The notes under the pieces are model-generated. The model was not told the DNA's origin, did not search any database, and saw only the letters and a program-made list of their open reading frames with translations. From contig NZ_CP029425.2 of assembly GCF_002278135.3 (NCBI RefSeq), positions 5,122,001-5,186,000 of the forward strand: a stretch of 64,000 nucleotides of DNA. Direction: 5' to 3'. Shown piece after piece: positions 43,459 through 54,166 of the stretch; position 1 is the stretch's first letter, and every line of letters begins with the position of its first letter. This stretch comes from Bradyrhizobium ottawaense (GTDB lineage Bacteria > Pseudomonadota > Alphaproteobacteria > Rhizobiales > Xanthobacteraceae). The position numbers were made by a program, and so were the translations under genes.

Positions 43459-44256
43459 TCAGCGCCCCGCGAACTTTGCGAGACCTGGGCCATTCTTGCG
43501 GAATGACGCAAGACCGGTCTTGAGGTCCTCCGACGCCCATATCGGCGCCTGTACTCGTGCCATCGCCTCGTCCGCAGCCACCACGCCTTGGTTGACGGCG
43601 ATATGCGCGAGTTCCTTGGTCGCGGCGTGCGCCACCGTCGGGCCCTGCGCAAACTCCTCTGCGATGGCCATCGTCGCCGTCTCCAACGACTCTTCCGGAA
43701 CAGTGAGATTTATCAATCCCCACTTCTCCAGCGTTGGCGCATCGTAGCGCCGAGCCAGCATTGACATTTCCTTGGCGCGCTGCGCGCCGATACGCTGCAC
43801 CTGACGCTGGATTCCTCCCAGTAAGGGATGCAGACCGAGTGTCGCCTCGACCGAACCGATCTTCGCCGAAGAAGCCGCGACAATGTAATCACACGATAGC
43901 GCAAGCTCGAGACCGCCACCCAGGCAAACGCCGTGAACGCTGGCGATCAACGGGATCGGCAGCAGCTCCATGAAACGCAGAAATTCGACGCCGTTCAGCC
44001 GCCGATTTTCACCGCCATGATCTGCGCTGCCTGCCTCTACCCGCTTCTCGAAGATATCCAGATCTGCACCAGCGGAGAAATGCCGCAGTCCGCTACGGAC
44101 GACGATGGCGCGGCTGCCTGCTCTTTGCGCTGCCTCCACCTGCTCCACAATCGCGTTAAGGAGCTTGGGGCCGAGCAAGTTGTACGGCCGATAAACCATT
44201 GTCAAAACGGAAATATTGCCGCGCTGTTCGCACGTCACCAACGCATCCTCGGACAA
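43459..44256 (-). CDS. Enoyl-CoA hydratase/isomerase family protein
   Basis: 265 residues. Oxyanion-hole segments RSGLRHFSAGADLDIFEK and SVHGVCLGGGLELALSCDYI, and SVEATLGLHPLLGGIQRQVQ around the active site. It acts on an unsaturated acyl-CoA, coupled to the CoA transferase. The operon probably starts upstream of 44256; the TetR gene at 44420 lies behind it on the same strand. Confidence 0.93.
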   Translation of the reverse strand: MSEDALVTCEQRGNISVLTMVYRPYNLLGPKLLNAIVEQVEAAQRAGSRAIVVRSGLRHFSAGADLDIFEKRVEAGSADHGGENRRLNGVEFLRFMELLPIPLIASVHGVCLGGGLELALSCDYIVAASSAKIGSVEATLGLHPLLGGIQRQVQRIGAQRAKEMSMLARRYDAPTLEKWGLINLTVPEESLETATMAIAEEFAQGPTVAHAATKELAHIAVNQGVVAADEAMARVQAPIWASEDLKTGLASFRKNGPGLAKFAGR

Positions 44257-44419
44257 AGCTGCCTCCTGTTTGCCGGCGGCTCTTGCGACCGCATCATTTG
44301 ATTTGCGAAATGCAGGCTACACTACGACTTGCATTTTGCAAGTCGTCGTTTGCATCAAGTGGTTTGAAGCCCGATACGCCGAAGCTGCCGTGGAGTCCGA
44401 TGGACCCGGAAGGAGAAAC

Positions 44420-45034
44420 TCAGATTCGGTCCGCTGGAGAGGCTTCAGCAGTTGTGTTTCTGGTCTGATTGCGTACGGCCTGCCGACCGGCCTCCAAAAG
44501 GGCGTCAGACAGCCGCTTATCGCCGGCCGCACGTGCGAGCACGATCGAACCGACCATAGTGGCAATTGCGCCGGCGGCAGCCCGTCGCGCATCTGATGGC
44601 GATCTCTTCGGGATCAAGCCGGCGATGATATCGATCATTTTCTCCAGCCTCCCTGCAAACGTACGCCGCGCCTCGTGGCCTGAACGTCCGATATCCGCGG
44701 CTAGCGCCGGAAGTGCACAACCACAGGCCCGATTGTTGCGATGGCGAGGGCTCAGATAGGCCTCGACGACGGCGTCAAATCCTTTTTCGGCAGGCAATCC
44801 CTGCGTGAGATCCAGCCAATGGGCGACGGTTCGATCCATGGCCAAAGCGAGCGCCTCTACGACCAAGGCGTCGCGTGACTTGAAGTAGGTGTAGAAGCCG
44901 CCATGCGTCAGATCAGCGAGCTTCATCAGGTCGACCACACTCAAGCCGTCAGCACCGTTCTGACGCAGTCCATAGGAGGCACTTTCGACGATCCGTCTGG
45001 GCGTCTGCTGCCCGTGGTCTTTCGGGTAACGCAT
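44420..45034 (-). CDS. TetR-family regulator (1)
   Basis: 204 residues. HTH: RRIVESASYGLRQNGADGLSVVDLMKLADLTHGGFYTYFKSRDALV. A conserved Cys pair, CGCALPALAADI, occurs in the ligand domain. It is clearly paralogous to the TetR at 54167 (LSVVDLMKLAxLTHGGFYxxFxSRxALV, GCALPxLAxD, AAGAIATMVGSIVLARA). A palindrome-like site resembling that in front of the paralogue lies at 45072-45094. It may control the adjacent crotonase/CoA transferase unit. Confidence 0.92.
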   Translation of the reverse strand: MRYPKDHGQQTPRRIVESASYGLRQNGADGLSVVDLMKLADLTHGGFYTYFKSRDALVVEALALAMDRTVAHWLDLTQGLPAEKGFDAVVEAYLSPRHRNNRACGCALPALAADIGRSGHEARRTFAGRLEKMIDIIAGLIPKRSPSDARRAAAGAIATMVGSIVLARAAGDKRLSDALLEAGRQAVRNQTRNTTAEASPADRI

Positions 45035-45071
45035 TGCCGGCTCCGGGGTAAGCTAAGATACAGGCCGCAGC

Positions 45072-45094
45072 TTAGGTGATTACCGTCATACAAC
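45072..45094. promoter_or_regulatory. Candidate TetR operator (degenerate copy)
   Basis: Aligned base by base with 54910-54932 it agrees at 18 of 23 positions, including TGA, TA and CGTCATA. It is 38 bp upstream of TetR (1). One half (CGTCATA) is well kept and the other is degenerate. Confidence 0.42.
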
Positions 45095-45150
45095 AAATAA
45101 ATTCCGCAAAAGGGCGCATATCCAAACCGAAAGCGGCACGAGAGAAAAGT

Positions 45151-45942
45151 TCATGAAGACGATATGACCGAAGTCAGACCGCCATCGACTGCAAGGATCT
45201 GACCTGTGATGTGCTTGCCGGCGTCGCTGGCGAAGAGAACCGCGGCGCCTTTCAGATCGTCCTCGTCGCCGATGCGGCTCAGCGGCGCGCCGGCGGCGAG
45301 CTTTTCGACCCCGACAGCTTCGATCGTGCCCTTCGTCATCCTCGACGGAAAGAAGCCGGGCGCCAGAGCATTGGCCGTAATTCCGTAGCGTCCCCAACTA
45401 CCCGCCAGAGCCCGCGTGAAATTAACCACAGCGCCCTTGCTCGTATTGTAGGCGACCATCTGCATATCCCCCGAACTTCCGAACAGGCCCGCGATCGAAG
45501 CTAAGTTGATAATGCGGCCATATTTATTGGGGATCATCGAGTGCTTCGCAATCTGTTGGCTGAGCAGAAACAGCGAGCGGATGTTCAGATTCATCACCTT
45601 GTCCCACGCCTCGATCGGGTGATCCTCGGTCGGCGCGCCCCAGGTTGCGCCCGCGTTGTTCACCAGAATGTCCACCCGGCCGAGCTTCTTAATCGCTTCG
45701 TCAGTGAGCCGCTTGACGTCTTCGTCCCTGGAATTATCCGCAGCGATCCAGTCCGACTTAATGCCGAGACCGGCAAGGTGCGCTTGGGCTTTTTCCAGGT
45801 CTTGCGACTTGCGAGACGAAATCAAGACCCGAGCCCCTTGCTCGCCTAGCGCCTCCGCGATTTGCAGCCCAAGGCCACGGGAGCCGCCCGTGACGAGGGC
45901 ATTCTTGCCGGTGAGATCGAATGCCTTCTTGATGCTTCCCAT
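45151..45942 (-). CDS. SDR-family dehydrogenase, classical
   Basis: 263 residues from ATG at 45942 (GAGGA seven bases upstream). Cofactor loop TGGSRGLG, NNAGAT, and the catalytic Tyr-x3-Lys in MVAYNTSKGAVVNF. It is a complete classical SDR, probably oxidising a 3-hydroxyacyl-CoA or an alcohol. Unlike the three other SDRs in this window it keeps the catalytic Tyr. It lies in the same direction as the crotonase upstream (46006). Confidence 0.93.
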   Translation of the reverse strand: MGSIKKAFDLTGKNALVTGGSRGLGLQIAEALGEQGARVLISSRKSQDLEKAQAHLAGLGIKSDWIAADNSRDEDVKRLTDEAIKKLGRVDILVNNAGATWGAPTEDHPIEAWDKVMNLNIRSLFLLSQQIAKHSMIPNKYGRIINLASIAGLFGSSGDMQMVAYNTSKGAVVNFTRALAGSWGRYGITANALAPGFFPSRMTKGTIEAVGVEKLAAGAPLSRIGDEDDLKGAAVLFASDAGKHITGQILAVDGGLTSVISSS

Positions 45943-46005
45943 AGTCAAATCCTCAAGCTCGTGGGCAAAGTCCTGCTGCGCGGTTACGTCGCGATCCGCG
46001 GATCT

Positions 46006-46797
46006 CTACTTCCCGCGGAACACTGCCGAGCGACGCTCCACGAAAGACTGGATGCCTTCTTTCATGTCTTCGCTGCTGAAGACGCGATCCTTGATCTTGG
46101 GAATGTAATCGATCGCAGCTATCTCGCCCGCCTCAATATATTTCAATGCGGCTTCCTTCGTCACCTGAATGCCGATCGGAGCGTTCTTCGCGATGAGTTG
46201 TGCGATCTCCATCGCGCGGGCAACCTGTTGGCCGGGAGCCACGACTTCCTGAACAAGCCCGATTTTGTGCGCTCGGGCCGCATTGAACTCGTCGCACAGG
46301 AACAGATGATACATCGCATCTCCCCAGCCCGCCCGGGTCAGATAGCGAAAGTGGGCCCCTCCAAGCGGCGCGATCCCGCGCTTTGACTCCATCTGGCAGA
46401 ACCGGGCGTCATCGGCCGCAACGACGATATCGCCGGCCAGCATCATTTCGATACCGATCGTGAAACAGATGCCCTGCACTGCCGTCACAATCGGCTTGCG
46501 GCAACGGCTTTTCAACGCAAACGCATCGATGTTTCCGGCCTTGATCTCGGTGTTCTCGGCCTTCGGTCCAAAGAATTTCGGCATATCCAGCCCGGCCGTA
46601 AAATCAGGGCCTTCGGCACAGAGTACCCCGACCCAGTAGTCGTCCGTTCGGTCGAGAAGCGTCATTGCATCCGAAATCTGCGCCATCATCTGCGGGCTGA
46701 AGGAGTTCTTCTTCGCCACATTGTCGATGATGATCTTGAACACATACCCGTGCACCTCGGTCCGGATCTGGCCAACCTGGGTCTTCGTGTCATTCAT
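46006..46797 (-). CDS. Enoyl-CoA hydratase/isomerase family protein
   Basis: 263 residues from ATG at 46797 (MNDTKTQVGQIRTEVHGYVF), with CGGAGA upstream. The motifs CAEGPDFTAGLDMPKFFG and TAVQGICFTIGIEMMLAGDI form the oxyanion hole. The active-site loop MESKRGIAPLGGAHFRYLTR differs from classic hydratases (no Glu pair in the usual order), so isomerase or ring-opening activity is possible. It has 63 bp to the SDR gene and is probably cotranscribed with it. Confidence 0.92.
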   Translation of the reverse strand: MNDTKTQVGQIRTEVHGYVFKIIIDNVAKKNSFSPQMMAQISDAMTLLDRTDDYWVGVLCAEGPDFTAGLDMPKFFGPKAENTEIKAGNIDAFALKSRCRKPIVTAVQGICFTIGIEMMLAGDIVVAADDARFCQMESKRGIAPLGGAHFRYLTRAGWGDAMYHLFLCDEFNAARAHKIGLVQEVVAPGQQVARAMEIAQLIAKNAPIGIQVTKEAALKYIEAGEIAAIDYIPKIKDRVFSSEDMKEGIQSFVERRSAVFRGK

Positions 46798-46968
46798 TTG
46801 CAAGTCTCCGAATGGCTTCAGGCGACTGTGCGACGACACGCAGGTTTTCCCCGTCGGCCGGGCTGCAGGCAGCAGCTTTGAACAGTCACCGAAACACTTA
46901 GCTACAAGACCTTTTGATAACCGCTATTGGTCGCGATCGCCCTGCCGTGAAACCCTTTCGTCGCGAGC

Positions 46969-48067
<1,099 letters not shown>

Positions 48068-48137
48068 CCGCACTCCATGATTCGGTTGATAAATTCGCGA
48101 GCCTACCGTTTTCGCAACATCGTGGAATGGCGCGAGC

Positions 48138-49337
48138 TCACTTTCCGTTGGCGCTAAGGACGTCGCCGAATTGCTCCCACGTGGTTCCATTCCAGCGCTG
48201 CAGCTGTAGCTGCGTGTAGGCCATGCTGCTCTCCGGACCCGTGTTGATGATAACACCCGGTATCAGCGTGGGAAGCGACAAGTTGCGTATGCTTCGCGAC
48301 TGCTTGAGGATGTTGTCGCGCGAGAGATCGTTGCCGCACTGCTTGAGCACCTGCTCCAGGATCTGTCCCTGCTGGGTCCCGAACAGATAATTGTTATCGC
48401 CAATGTCCGCACCCGGCAGGTATTTCGCGAAATAATCGCGGTACCATTTGATGCCGGGATCGTCGTTCCACTTCTTGTCGTTCGGATCCTTGGTCATCGT
48501 CGCGGCGACGATGCCTACGGCCTTCTCCGGCCCCGCGGGGACGATGGTCGACGACACGGAGCTCGAAACGAAGTTGATCAGGAAGAGCGGCTTCCAGCCG
48601 ATCTCGTCGGCCTTCTTGATCGCTTGTGCGGCGAATTTCGGCGTGCCCGCAACCAGAAACGCATCTGCGCCAGATGATTTCAGCGAGACGACGTGGGAGT
48701 CGATGGTCGGCTCGGTCACCTCGTAGGAGGACACGACGACCTTCTTGTCGAAATCGTCCTTGAGATAGCCCTTGAATGCATTGACGAAGTCCTTACCGAG
48801 GTCGTCGTTCTGATACAAAATGGCAATCTTCGCGTCCGGACGGGTCTGGGTGATGTATTTGGCATAGATCCGTCCCTCGGTGTCGTAGCTCGGCAACCCT
48901 GTCGTGGTCATGGGAAATTCGGCGAAATTCGTGAACTTCGTGACCCCGCTCACGACGAACAGATGCGGCACCTTCTTCGCGTTGGCGTATTTTATGGTGG
49001 CGCTGATGCCGGGCGTACCCAGCGGGCCGAACAGGAACGCCACCTCATCGCTTTCGATGAGTTTCCTGGTCTGCTCGACCGTCTTGGGCGGACTGTAAGC
49101 ATCGTCGTAGGTGATGAGATTGATCTTGCGGCCATTGATGCCACCGCGCTCGTTGATCGAATTGATGTAGGCGGCCAGACCCTTCCCGGTATTGCTGAGC
49201 GGCGACGCGGGACCGCTAAACGGGAACGTCGCCCCCACTTTCACTTCGGCGCTTGTGACGCCGGGCGTTTCCGCACGCGCGTTCGCGCCGATAATCGTCG
49301 CGCCGATCGCGGCTGCCAGTATGGACTTCCTAAACAT
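48138..49337 (-). CDS. ABC transporter branched-chain amino acid/aromatic-type substrate-binding protein
   Basis: 399 residues from ATG at 49337 (MFRKSILAAAIGATIIGANA), signal peptide cleaved near ARA-ETPG. Type I periplasmic binding fold: VKVGATFPFSGPASPLSNTG, NERGGINGRKINLITYDDAY, FGPLGTPGISATIKY and LYQNDDLGKDFVNAFKGYL. LivK-like proteins of this subtype often bind aromatic or aliphatic acids in catabolic clusters. No permease genes are adjacent. It lies between the OYE remnant and the CoA ligase, as if supplying the ligase with its substrate. Confidence 0.94.
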   Translation of the reverse strand: MFRKSILAAAIGATIIGANARAETPGVTSAEVKVGATFPFSGPASPLSNTGKGLAAYINSINERGGINGRKINLITYDDAYSPPKTVEQTRKLIESDEVAFLFGPLGTPGISATIKYANAKKVPHLFVVSGVTKFTNFAEFPMTTTGLPSYDTEGRIYAKYITQTRPDAKIAILYQNDDLGKDFVNAFKGYLKDDFDKKVVVSSYEVTEPTIDSHVVSLKSSGADAFLVAGTPKFAAQAIKKADEIGWKPLFLINFVSSSVSSTIVPAGPEKAVGIVAATMTKDPNDKKWNDDPGIKWYRDYFAKYLPGADIGDNNYLFGTQQGQILEQVLKQCGNDLSRDNILKQSRSIRNLSLPTLIPGVIINTGPESSMAYTQLQLQRWNGTTWEQFGDVLSANGK

Positions 49338-49433
49338 CGATACCTCCCTTGACCGACGACGGTTTTCATCACTCATCACGCGTCGGCGACCGGCTCCTGG
49401 TGCGGCTTCGCTCCATTCCTTGCAGCGCATCAC

Positions 49434-51026
49434 TCAGACCGCGGTTGCGGCGTCGGACACCTTCCCGGCCCGCTCGATCGCGATCTCTCGCAGCTTGTGT
49501 TTGAGTATCTTGCCGGTGGAGGCTGCGGGCAGCGCATCGAGCACGATCAATTCAGTCGGGCGCTTGTAAGACGTGAGCTGTTGGGCCGAAAACGCCTTGA
49601 GGTCTTCGGCGCTAACGCTGGCGCCGCGGAGAAGCTGCACGAACGCGACGACCTCCTCGTTGCCATCAACTGGTCGTCCTACCACAGCTGATTGGACGAC
49701 TTGGCCGTGTCCGTTCAGCACCGCCTCCACCTCGGCGGGATAAACGTTGAAGCCGGAGCGAATGATGAGTTCTTTGGTCCGGCCAGCAATGTAGAGATGC
49801 CCCTCGCTGTTCACCCGGGCGAGGTCCCCTGTGTTGAACCATCCCTGTTTATCGATCGCCGCGGCCGTCTGCCCGGGTGAACCATAGTAGCCAAGCATCA
49901 CGTTGGGACCTCGGACGTGCAGTTCGCCCACTTCGCCGGTCGCCACCTTCTTGCCCTGCCTGTCCACAATCCGGTGCTCAATACCGGGAAGAAAGGGGCC
50001 GACCGAATCGTCCGAGACTGGGTGTTCGGAACGGACACCCGATAGGCCGGGCGAACATTCGGTTATGCCGTAATTGTTCAATAGCGGGATTCCGAACTCG
50101 TCCTCGATCCGCTTCTTCAGGTCGAGGTCGAGCGGCGCGCCGGCCACGGCTATGGTCCGCAGCTTGCCTCGCTCGAGTCGCTGGATGCCCTTGACCGCCT
50201 TGTGTTCGAGCAGACGCTGATATGTGGCGGGAACACCGAACAGGCTCGTAATCCCCTCCTCGGCGATGGCATGGGCCAGGGCGGCGGGATCGGCCTTCGC
50301 CACGACATACAATGTGCCGCCGTGCATCAGCGTGGCAATCAACAGGATCGTATACCCGACGATGTGGGACATCGGCAGCACGCCGTAGATGCGGTCCGTC
50401 GGGCCGCTATTGCGAAGAATTCCTGAAGTCCTTGCGGTAAATAGCAGATTGCGGTGGCTCAGCATGACCCCCTTCGGTGCACCGGTCGTGCCCGAGGTGT
50501 ACAAGAGGCCTGCGACCTGGAGGGCGCCATCCTTCTCGACGGGCTCCGCTTGCGCATCCGCATTGAGAGGACCAATGCCGATTCCACCGAACTGTCCCAC
50601 AGCGTCTATTTTGGCGCCGACGCGGCTGGCGTGATCGGCAGCTTCCTTGGAAAGTGCCGCGTTGAACAGCACGCGTCTAGCATCGCTGTGCGTCCCGATC
50701 AGATCGATCTCCCTGGCGGAGAGGCGCGGATTAACCGCAATGCCCCAAGCATCGAGCTTGCTCGCCGCGAAGAGCATCGCCCCCAGGGCCACGCTGTTCT
50801 CGCTTGCGATCATTACGCGATCGCCCGGCCCGATCCCCAAATCGGAAAGGTTCTTCGCCACGGCGTCGACAGCTTCCGAGAACTGCCGGTAGCTCCACGA
50901 ACGCCCCCCTTCAACGAAGGCCGGATGATCCGGCATGTCCCGCACGAACGGCGCGTAGACCTCGTGTACCCTGGACGGCAGGCCGTCCAGCAGCTCGGCC
51001 GCCGTGATATCGTCCACGCTCCTCAT
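49434..51026 (-). CDS. AMP-forming acyl-CoA synthetase (1)
   Basis: 530 residues from ATG at 51026, behind GGAGGATGGC. ANL motifs: LLYTSGTTGAPKGVMLSHRN (P-loop), LLNNYGITECSPG, GWFNTGDLARVNSEGHLYIAGRTKE and the catalytic Lys in PAASTGKILKHKL. It activates a carboxylic acid to its CoA thioester. Its C-terminal 120 residues are nearly the same as in the ligase at 63580, so the two arose by duplication. Two 17-bp palindromes lie upstream. Confidence 0.95.
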   Translation of the reverse strand: MRSVDDITAAELLDGLPSRVHEVYAPFVRDMPDHPAFVEGGRSWSYRQFSEAVDAVAKNLSDLGIGPGDRVMIASENSVALGAMLFAASKLDAWGIAVNPRLSAREIDLIGTHSDARRVLFNAALSKEAADHASRVGAKIDAVGQFGGIGIGPLNADAQAEPVEKDGALQVAGLLYTSGTTGAPKGVMLSHRNLLFTARTSGILRNSGPTDRIYGVLPMSHIVGYTILLIATLMHGGTLYVVAKADPAALAHAIAEEGITSLFGVPATYQRLLEHKAVKGIQRLERGKLRTIAVAGAPLDLDLKKRIEDEFGIPLLNNYGITECSPGLSGVRSEHPVSDDSVGPFLPGIEHRIVDRQGKKVATGEVGELHVRGPNVMLGYYGSPGQTAAAIDKQGWFNTGDLARVNSEGHLYIAGRTKELIIRSGFNVYPAEVEAVLNGHGQVVQSAVVGRPVDGNEEVVAFVQLLRGASVSAEDLKAFSAQQLTSYKRPTELIVLDALPAASTGKILKHKLREIAIERAGKVSDAATAV

Positions 51027-51121
51027 GCCATCCTCCTCGCGCCTTGTTTTCGGGAGTGCTGCGCGGCCGCCTTCAAATCGGCGGGTTCGCTCCTTCACTT
51101 CCATCGGCCGGGCAAGTAAAT

Positions 51122-51138
51122 AGTTCTAAAATAGAACT
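51122..51138. promoter_or_regulatory. Palindrome upstream of the CoA ligase (1)
   Basis: AGTTCTA-AAA-TAGAACT, perfect 7-3-7 inverted repeat, 96 bp upstream of the ligase start at 51026; candidate operator for a TetR, MarR or GntR-type repressor. Confidence 0.5.
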
Positions 51139-51197
51139 GTCAAGCCTGACAGATCGACCCTTGTGTTAGGCGCACGGATCTCCGAGCGTATACTACT

Positions 51198-51214
51198 AAT
51201 TCCAATTTGGAATT
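51198..51214. promoter_or_regulatory. Palindrome upstream of the CoA ligase (2)
   Basis: AATTCCA-ATT-TGGAATT, perfect 7-3-7 inverted repeat of the same geometry and the same TTC...GAA skeleton as the site at 51122, centres 76 bp apart. Confidence 0.5.
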
Positions 51215-51523
51215 TGTTGTTCTAGACGCAAATCGTTCGGAGAAATCAGTGGGATAAGACGCGCTTCAGAAAGCGCGCCCTGCTCGTTGAAACGCACAGT
51301 CGCGGCAATCAGCGCTCGTTAGAATCTGCCGGTCCTGCGTGAATGCTTGCTTTGCGCGCGCAGATTCTAGAGGCCCCTGTTGAGGCTTGGCGTACATTCG
51401 GCCGCCGCGTTCAGGCAAACCGCGAACGGCAGAGGCGGCGTAGTTCGTTAGCGGCTCGCAACAAGCGCGTCGTCGCTATACCAGTGCGGCATTAATCGCC
51501 ACGGATACTGCTAGAGCTGGCAA
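51215..51523. other. Intergenic stretch with a distant inverted repeat
   Basis: No gene seen. TAGAATCTGC (51320-51329) and GCAGATTCTA (51360-51369) form a 10-bp perfect stem with a 30-base GC-rich loop. It might be a terminator or structured RNA for the minus-strand gene that ends at 51524, but it lies 155 bp beyond the stop. Confidence 0.4.
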
Positions 51524-52300
51524 TCACCATTTCTCTACCCACGGTCGGAGCACGACTTCGAACGCCCAAGTCGACCGATGCTGCTGATGAAGCTGAAGAT
51601 AGGTCTTCGCGATATGGACGGGGTCGGCCATGTTGTCGTCGACGGTCGTTCCCGCCAGCCGGTGCGCGCGGGTCCCGTCCTCCTGGGTCCAGCCGATCGC
51701 GGCGTCGATCGGCACATTCGCAACGTGGATCCCCTGCGGCATCAGCTCTCTTGCCATGCTTTGCGCCAGTCCTGACTTGGCCTGACATGCCATTGCAAAG
51801 GCGCCACTTGATGGGAAGCCTTTGAGCGCCGCGCTGGCGTTCGTGAAGATGATCGTTCCTCTCGCGCCGTTGGCGTCGGGTTCGTTTCCCAGCATGAGTC
51901 GAGCTGCCTGCTGACCGACCAGAAACGCGCTGAAGGCCGAGTTTCGAAGTGTTTCGAGCGCCAAGACTGGGTCGGCCTCGATAACGCCCTTGCGAAAAAT
52001 GCCGGGAACGCGGCCATCGATGTTGTGCACGACGAGCCTCGGCGTTCCGACGTCTCGAACAACATTTCCGAACAGCTGCGCCACAGCTGCCGGTTCGCTG
52101 GCATCGCAGGCATATCGGCGCACGTCATGCGTCTTCTCGAGCGTCTCAAGGGCCGCCTTGTCGGGATTCCTGGCAGCGACGCAGACCCGCATGCCGTTTT
52201 CCGCGAAAAGCCGGGCGCAACTCGAGCTGATGCCCGGACCGCCGCCGACAACGAGTGCGACGTCCTGTAAAGGTTGGGTCTCGCGGTTGGATTGAGTCAT
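51524..52300 (-). CDS. SDR-family protein lacking the catalytic Tyr (a)
   Basis: 258 residues from ATG at 52300 (MTQSNRETQPLQDVALVVGG). Cofactor loop GGGPGISSSCARLF. In the active-site helix the expected Tyr-x3-Lys reads ACQAK, with Ala in place of Tyr, in FAMACQAKSGLAQSMARELM. The C-terminus HRSTWAFEVVLRPWVEKW is shared with SDRs (b) at 53271 and (c) at 62828. Either it uses another general acid or it is a non-classical binding protein. It lies upstream of the CoA ligase gene on the same strand. Confidence 0.9.
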   Translation of the reverse strand: MTQSNRETQPLQDVALVVGGGPGISSSCARLFAENGMRVCVAARNPDKAALETLEKTHDVRRYACDASEPAAVAQLFGNVVRDVGTPRLVVHNIDGRVPGIFRKGVIEADPVLALETLRNSAFSAFLVGQQAARLMLGNEPDANGARGTIIFTNASAALKGFPSSGAFAMACQAKSGLAQSMARELMPQGIHVANVPIDAAIGWTQEDGTRAHRLAGTTVDDNMADPVHIAKTYLQLHQQHRSTWAFEVVLRPWVEKW

Positions 52301-52360
52301 GTTGCTTGCTCGCGTGCGTTTGGTGGCCGGCAATCTATTTCTTCAGTGACTCGATCAGCC

Positions 52361-53181
52361 TCACCTGAAATTAGGAGCGCGTTTCTCGATGAAGGCGCGC
52401 ACCGCCTCGGTATGCTGCGCGGTCCTCGCCGCGAGGATCATCTTCTCGGCTCATGGTCCAATGACCTCAGGAAGTCAGCCGACAAAGCAAGGTCGAGATT
52501 ATCCTTGATGGAGGCAAACGCACTCGCCGGACCATTCGCCAACGTTCTCGCGATCCCAAATGCTTCGCACTGCAGGTCGACATCAGGCACCACGCGATTT
52601 ACCAACCCCAGTGCTTCGCAACGGCGCGCATCGATCCGTTCGGACAGGAACATAAGTTCGCGGGCACGCGCCGTCCCGGCGAGCCGGGTCAACAGTCACG
52701 AAATGCCGTAATCGCCGGTGAGCGCAATTCTGGCATAACCAGTCGTCATGATGGTGGATTCAGCCGCGATACGAATATCGCAGGCGAGCGCGATCGCAAG
52801 CCCAGCGCCAGCCGCCGGTCCCGGCAGGGCCGCGATGGTGGTTTTGCGCACAGAGACAAGTACGCCGGTCAGCGTTCGCTGACGCTCCTTCAGTCGCGCA
52901 ACCTTGTCGCTGAATGACATAGCCGGTGCGGCCGAACTGCCGCCCATCCCCTTAACGTCGCCTCCGGAACAGAAAGCGCTGCCTGCACCGGTAATCAGCA
53001 GCGCGCCGACATCCGGATCGTCACCGCTCTGCTTGATCATCCGACGCAACGCCGGCGTGAGATGATCGGACAGCGAATTTCGCGCCTCGGGCCGGTTCAA
53101 GGTGATCACGGCAACGCGATCCCGGATCACGCACAGCAGTTCGTCCGTCCCTGTATCAACCGAGATTGACTCATCCGTCAT
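52361..53181 (-). pseudogene. Enoyl-CoA hydratase gene with a premature stop and a frameshift
   Basis: The reading frame starts at 53181 (MTDESISVDTGTDELLCVIR) and shows crotonase motifs GAGSAFCSGGDVKGMGGS and ALPGPAAGAGLAIALACDI. It stops at TGA 52696-52698, where the next codons (LLTRLAGTARARELMFLSER) continue the same frame, consistent with Trp to stop. A one-base loss near 52435 then shifts the end; the restored frame gives MILAARTAQHTEAVRAFIEK and terminates at 52361. Confidence 0.88.
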
Positions 53182-53270
53182 GGTTCTGACCTTTCAGGTT
53201 CAGCATCTGCGGCGCTCTGAAATGATAAGCGCGTAATCCAGCCGCAACCGCGTTTCTCATCGGCCAGGTG

Positions 53271-53975
53271 TCACCAGTTTTCGCGGAATGGTCGCAGTTC
53301 CGTTAGAAATGACCACGCCGATCGGTCCTGGCCGTAGAGATGGTACAATTCGTCGGCGATGGCAGCAGGCTTGATGAAGAATTCATCCGGTTTGTCGCTC
53401 ATGCGTGCGCGCATCCGGGGCGTGTCGATCACAGCGTCGATGAGAAGATAGGCCACGTGCACGCCGAGAGGCCCCATTTCCCGTGCGATCGACTCGGCCA
53501 ATATGCGCTGAGCCGCCTTTGTCGGAGCGAAGCCGGCGAAATTGGCCTTACCCCGGATCGACGACGTGTTTCCGGTCACCAGGATGGCACCCTGACCGCG
53601 AGCAATCATGTCAGGAGCCACTTCGCGCGACAGATACAACAGGCCCATGACGTTGACCTCGAAGTTGCCCTTCAGCATCTTCGGATCGATCTCGCGAAAG
53701 CTCCCCAATCCCCCTCCGACCGCGTTGTGGATGAGAACTTCGGCCGCGCCAAAACGGCGCTTTGCGTCAGCGACCACCGTCCGCACCTGACTCTCGTCTG
53801 AGACGTCGCAGGTCACCGCATGCACGTCGGGAAGCTCTTGCGCAAGACGATTGATGAGATCGGTTGACCGAGCAAGCGCTATGATACGAAACCCGCCGGC
53901 AGAGAAGCGCTTGACGATGGCAGCTCCAGTGCCCGGCCCTACCCCGGTCACGATCGCGATCGGTTTCCCTGTCAT
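53271..53975 (-). CDS. SDR-family protein with Phe for the catalytic Tyr (b)
   Basis: 234 residues (MTGKPIAIVTGVGPGTGAAI). Cofactor loop GVGPGTGAAIVKRF and NAVGGGLG. The active-site motif is FAPTK in NFAGFAPTKAAQRILAESIA, Phe replacing Tyr. The C-terminus RSAWSFLTELRPFRENW matches the tails of SDRs (a) and (c). It lies between the broken crotonase and the TetR gene, same strand. Confidence 0.92.
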   Translation of the reverse strand: MTGKPIAIVTGVGPGTGAAIVKRFSAGGFRIIALARSTDLINRLAQELPDVHAVTCDVSDESQVRTVVADAKRRFGAAEVLIHNAVGGGLGSFREIDPKMLKGNFEVNVMGLLYLSREVAPDMIARGQGAILVTGNTSSIRGKANFAGFAPTKAAQRILAESIAREMGPLGVHVAYLLIDAVIDTPRMRARMSDKPDEFFIKPAAIADELYHLYGQDRSAWSFLTELRPFRENW

Positions 53976-54166
53976 TTGACGCTCCCTTCGAGCAATTGTC
54001 CCGCCGCTCTCATATGAATTCGCTCGGACTGCAACTGGTGGGAGGCAGCCTCATGCGCAGATACCAGGGCCAGACGAACCGCGACATTCTTGTGGTAAGG
54101 TGTTCCCGCAGTAGGTTGCAGGCTGTCTTGGCCATTTTCCGGCCGTCATGGTGACCTCCCTTACGT

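Noticed and set aside
51320..51369. A riboswitch or small RNA at the long inverted repeat
   Set aside because: Only a 10-bp stem with a 30-base loop; no conserved riboswitch core could be recognised. Listed only as a structure in the gap.
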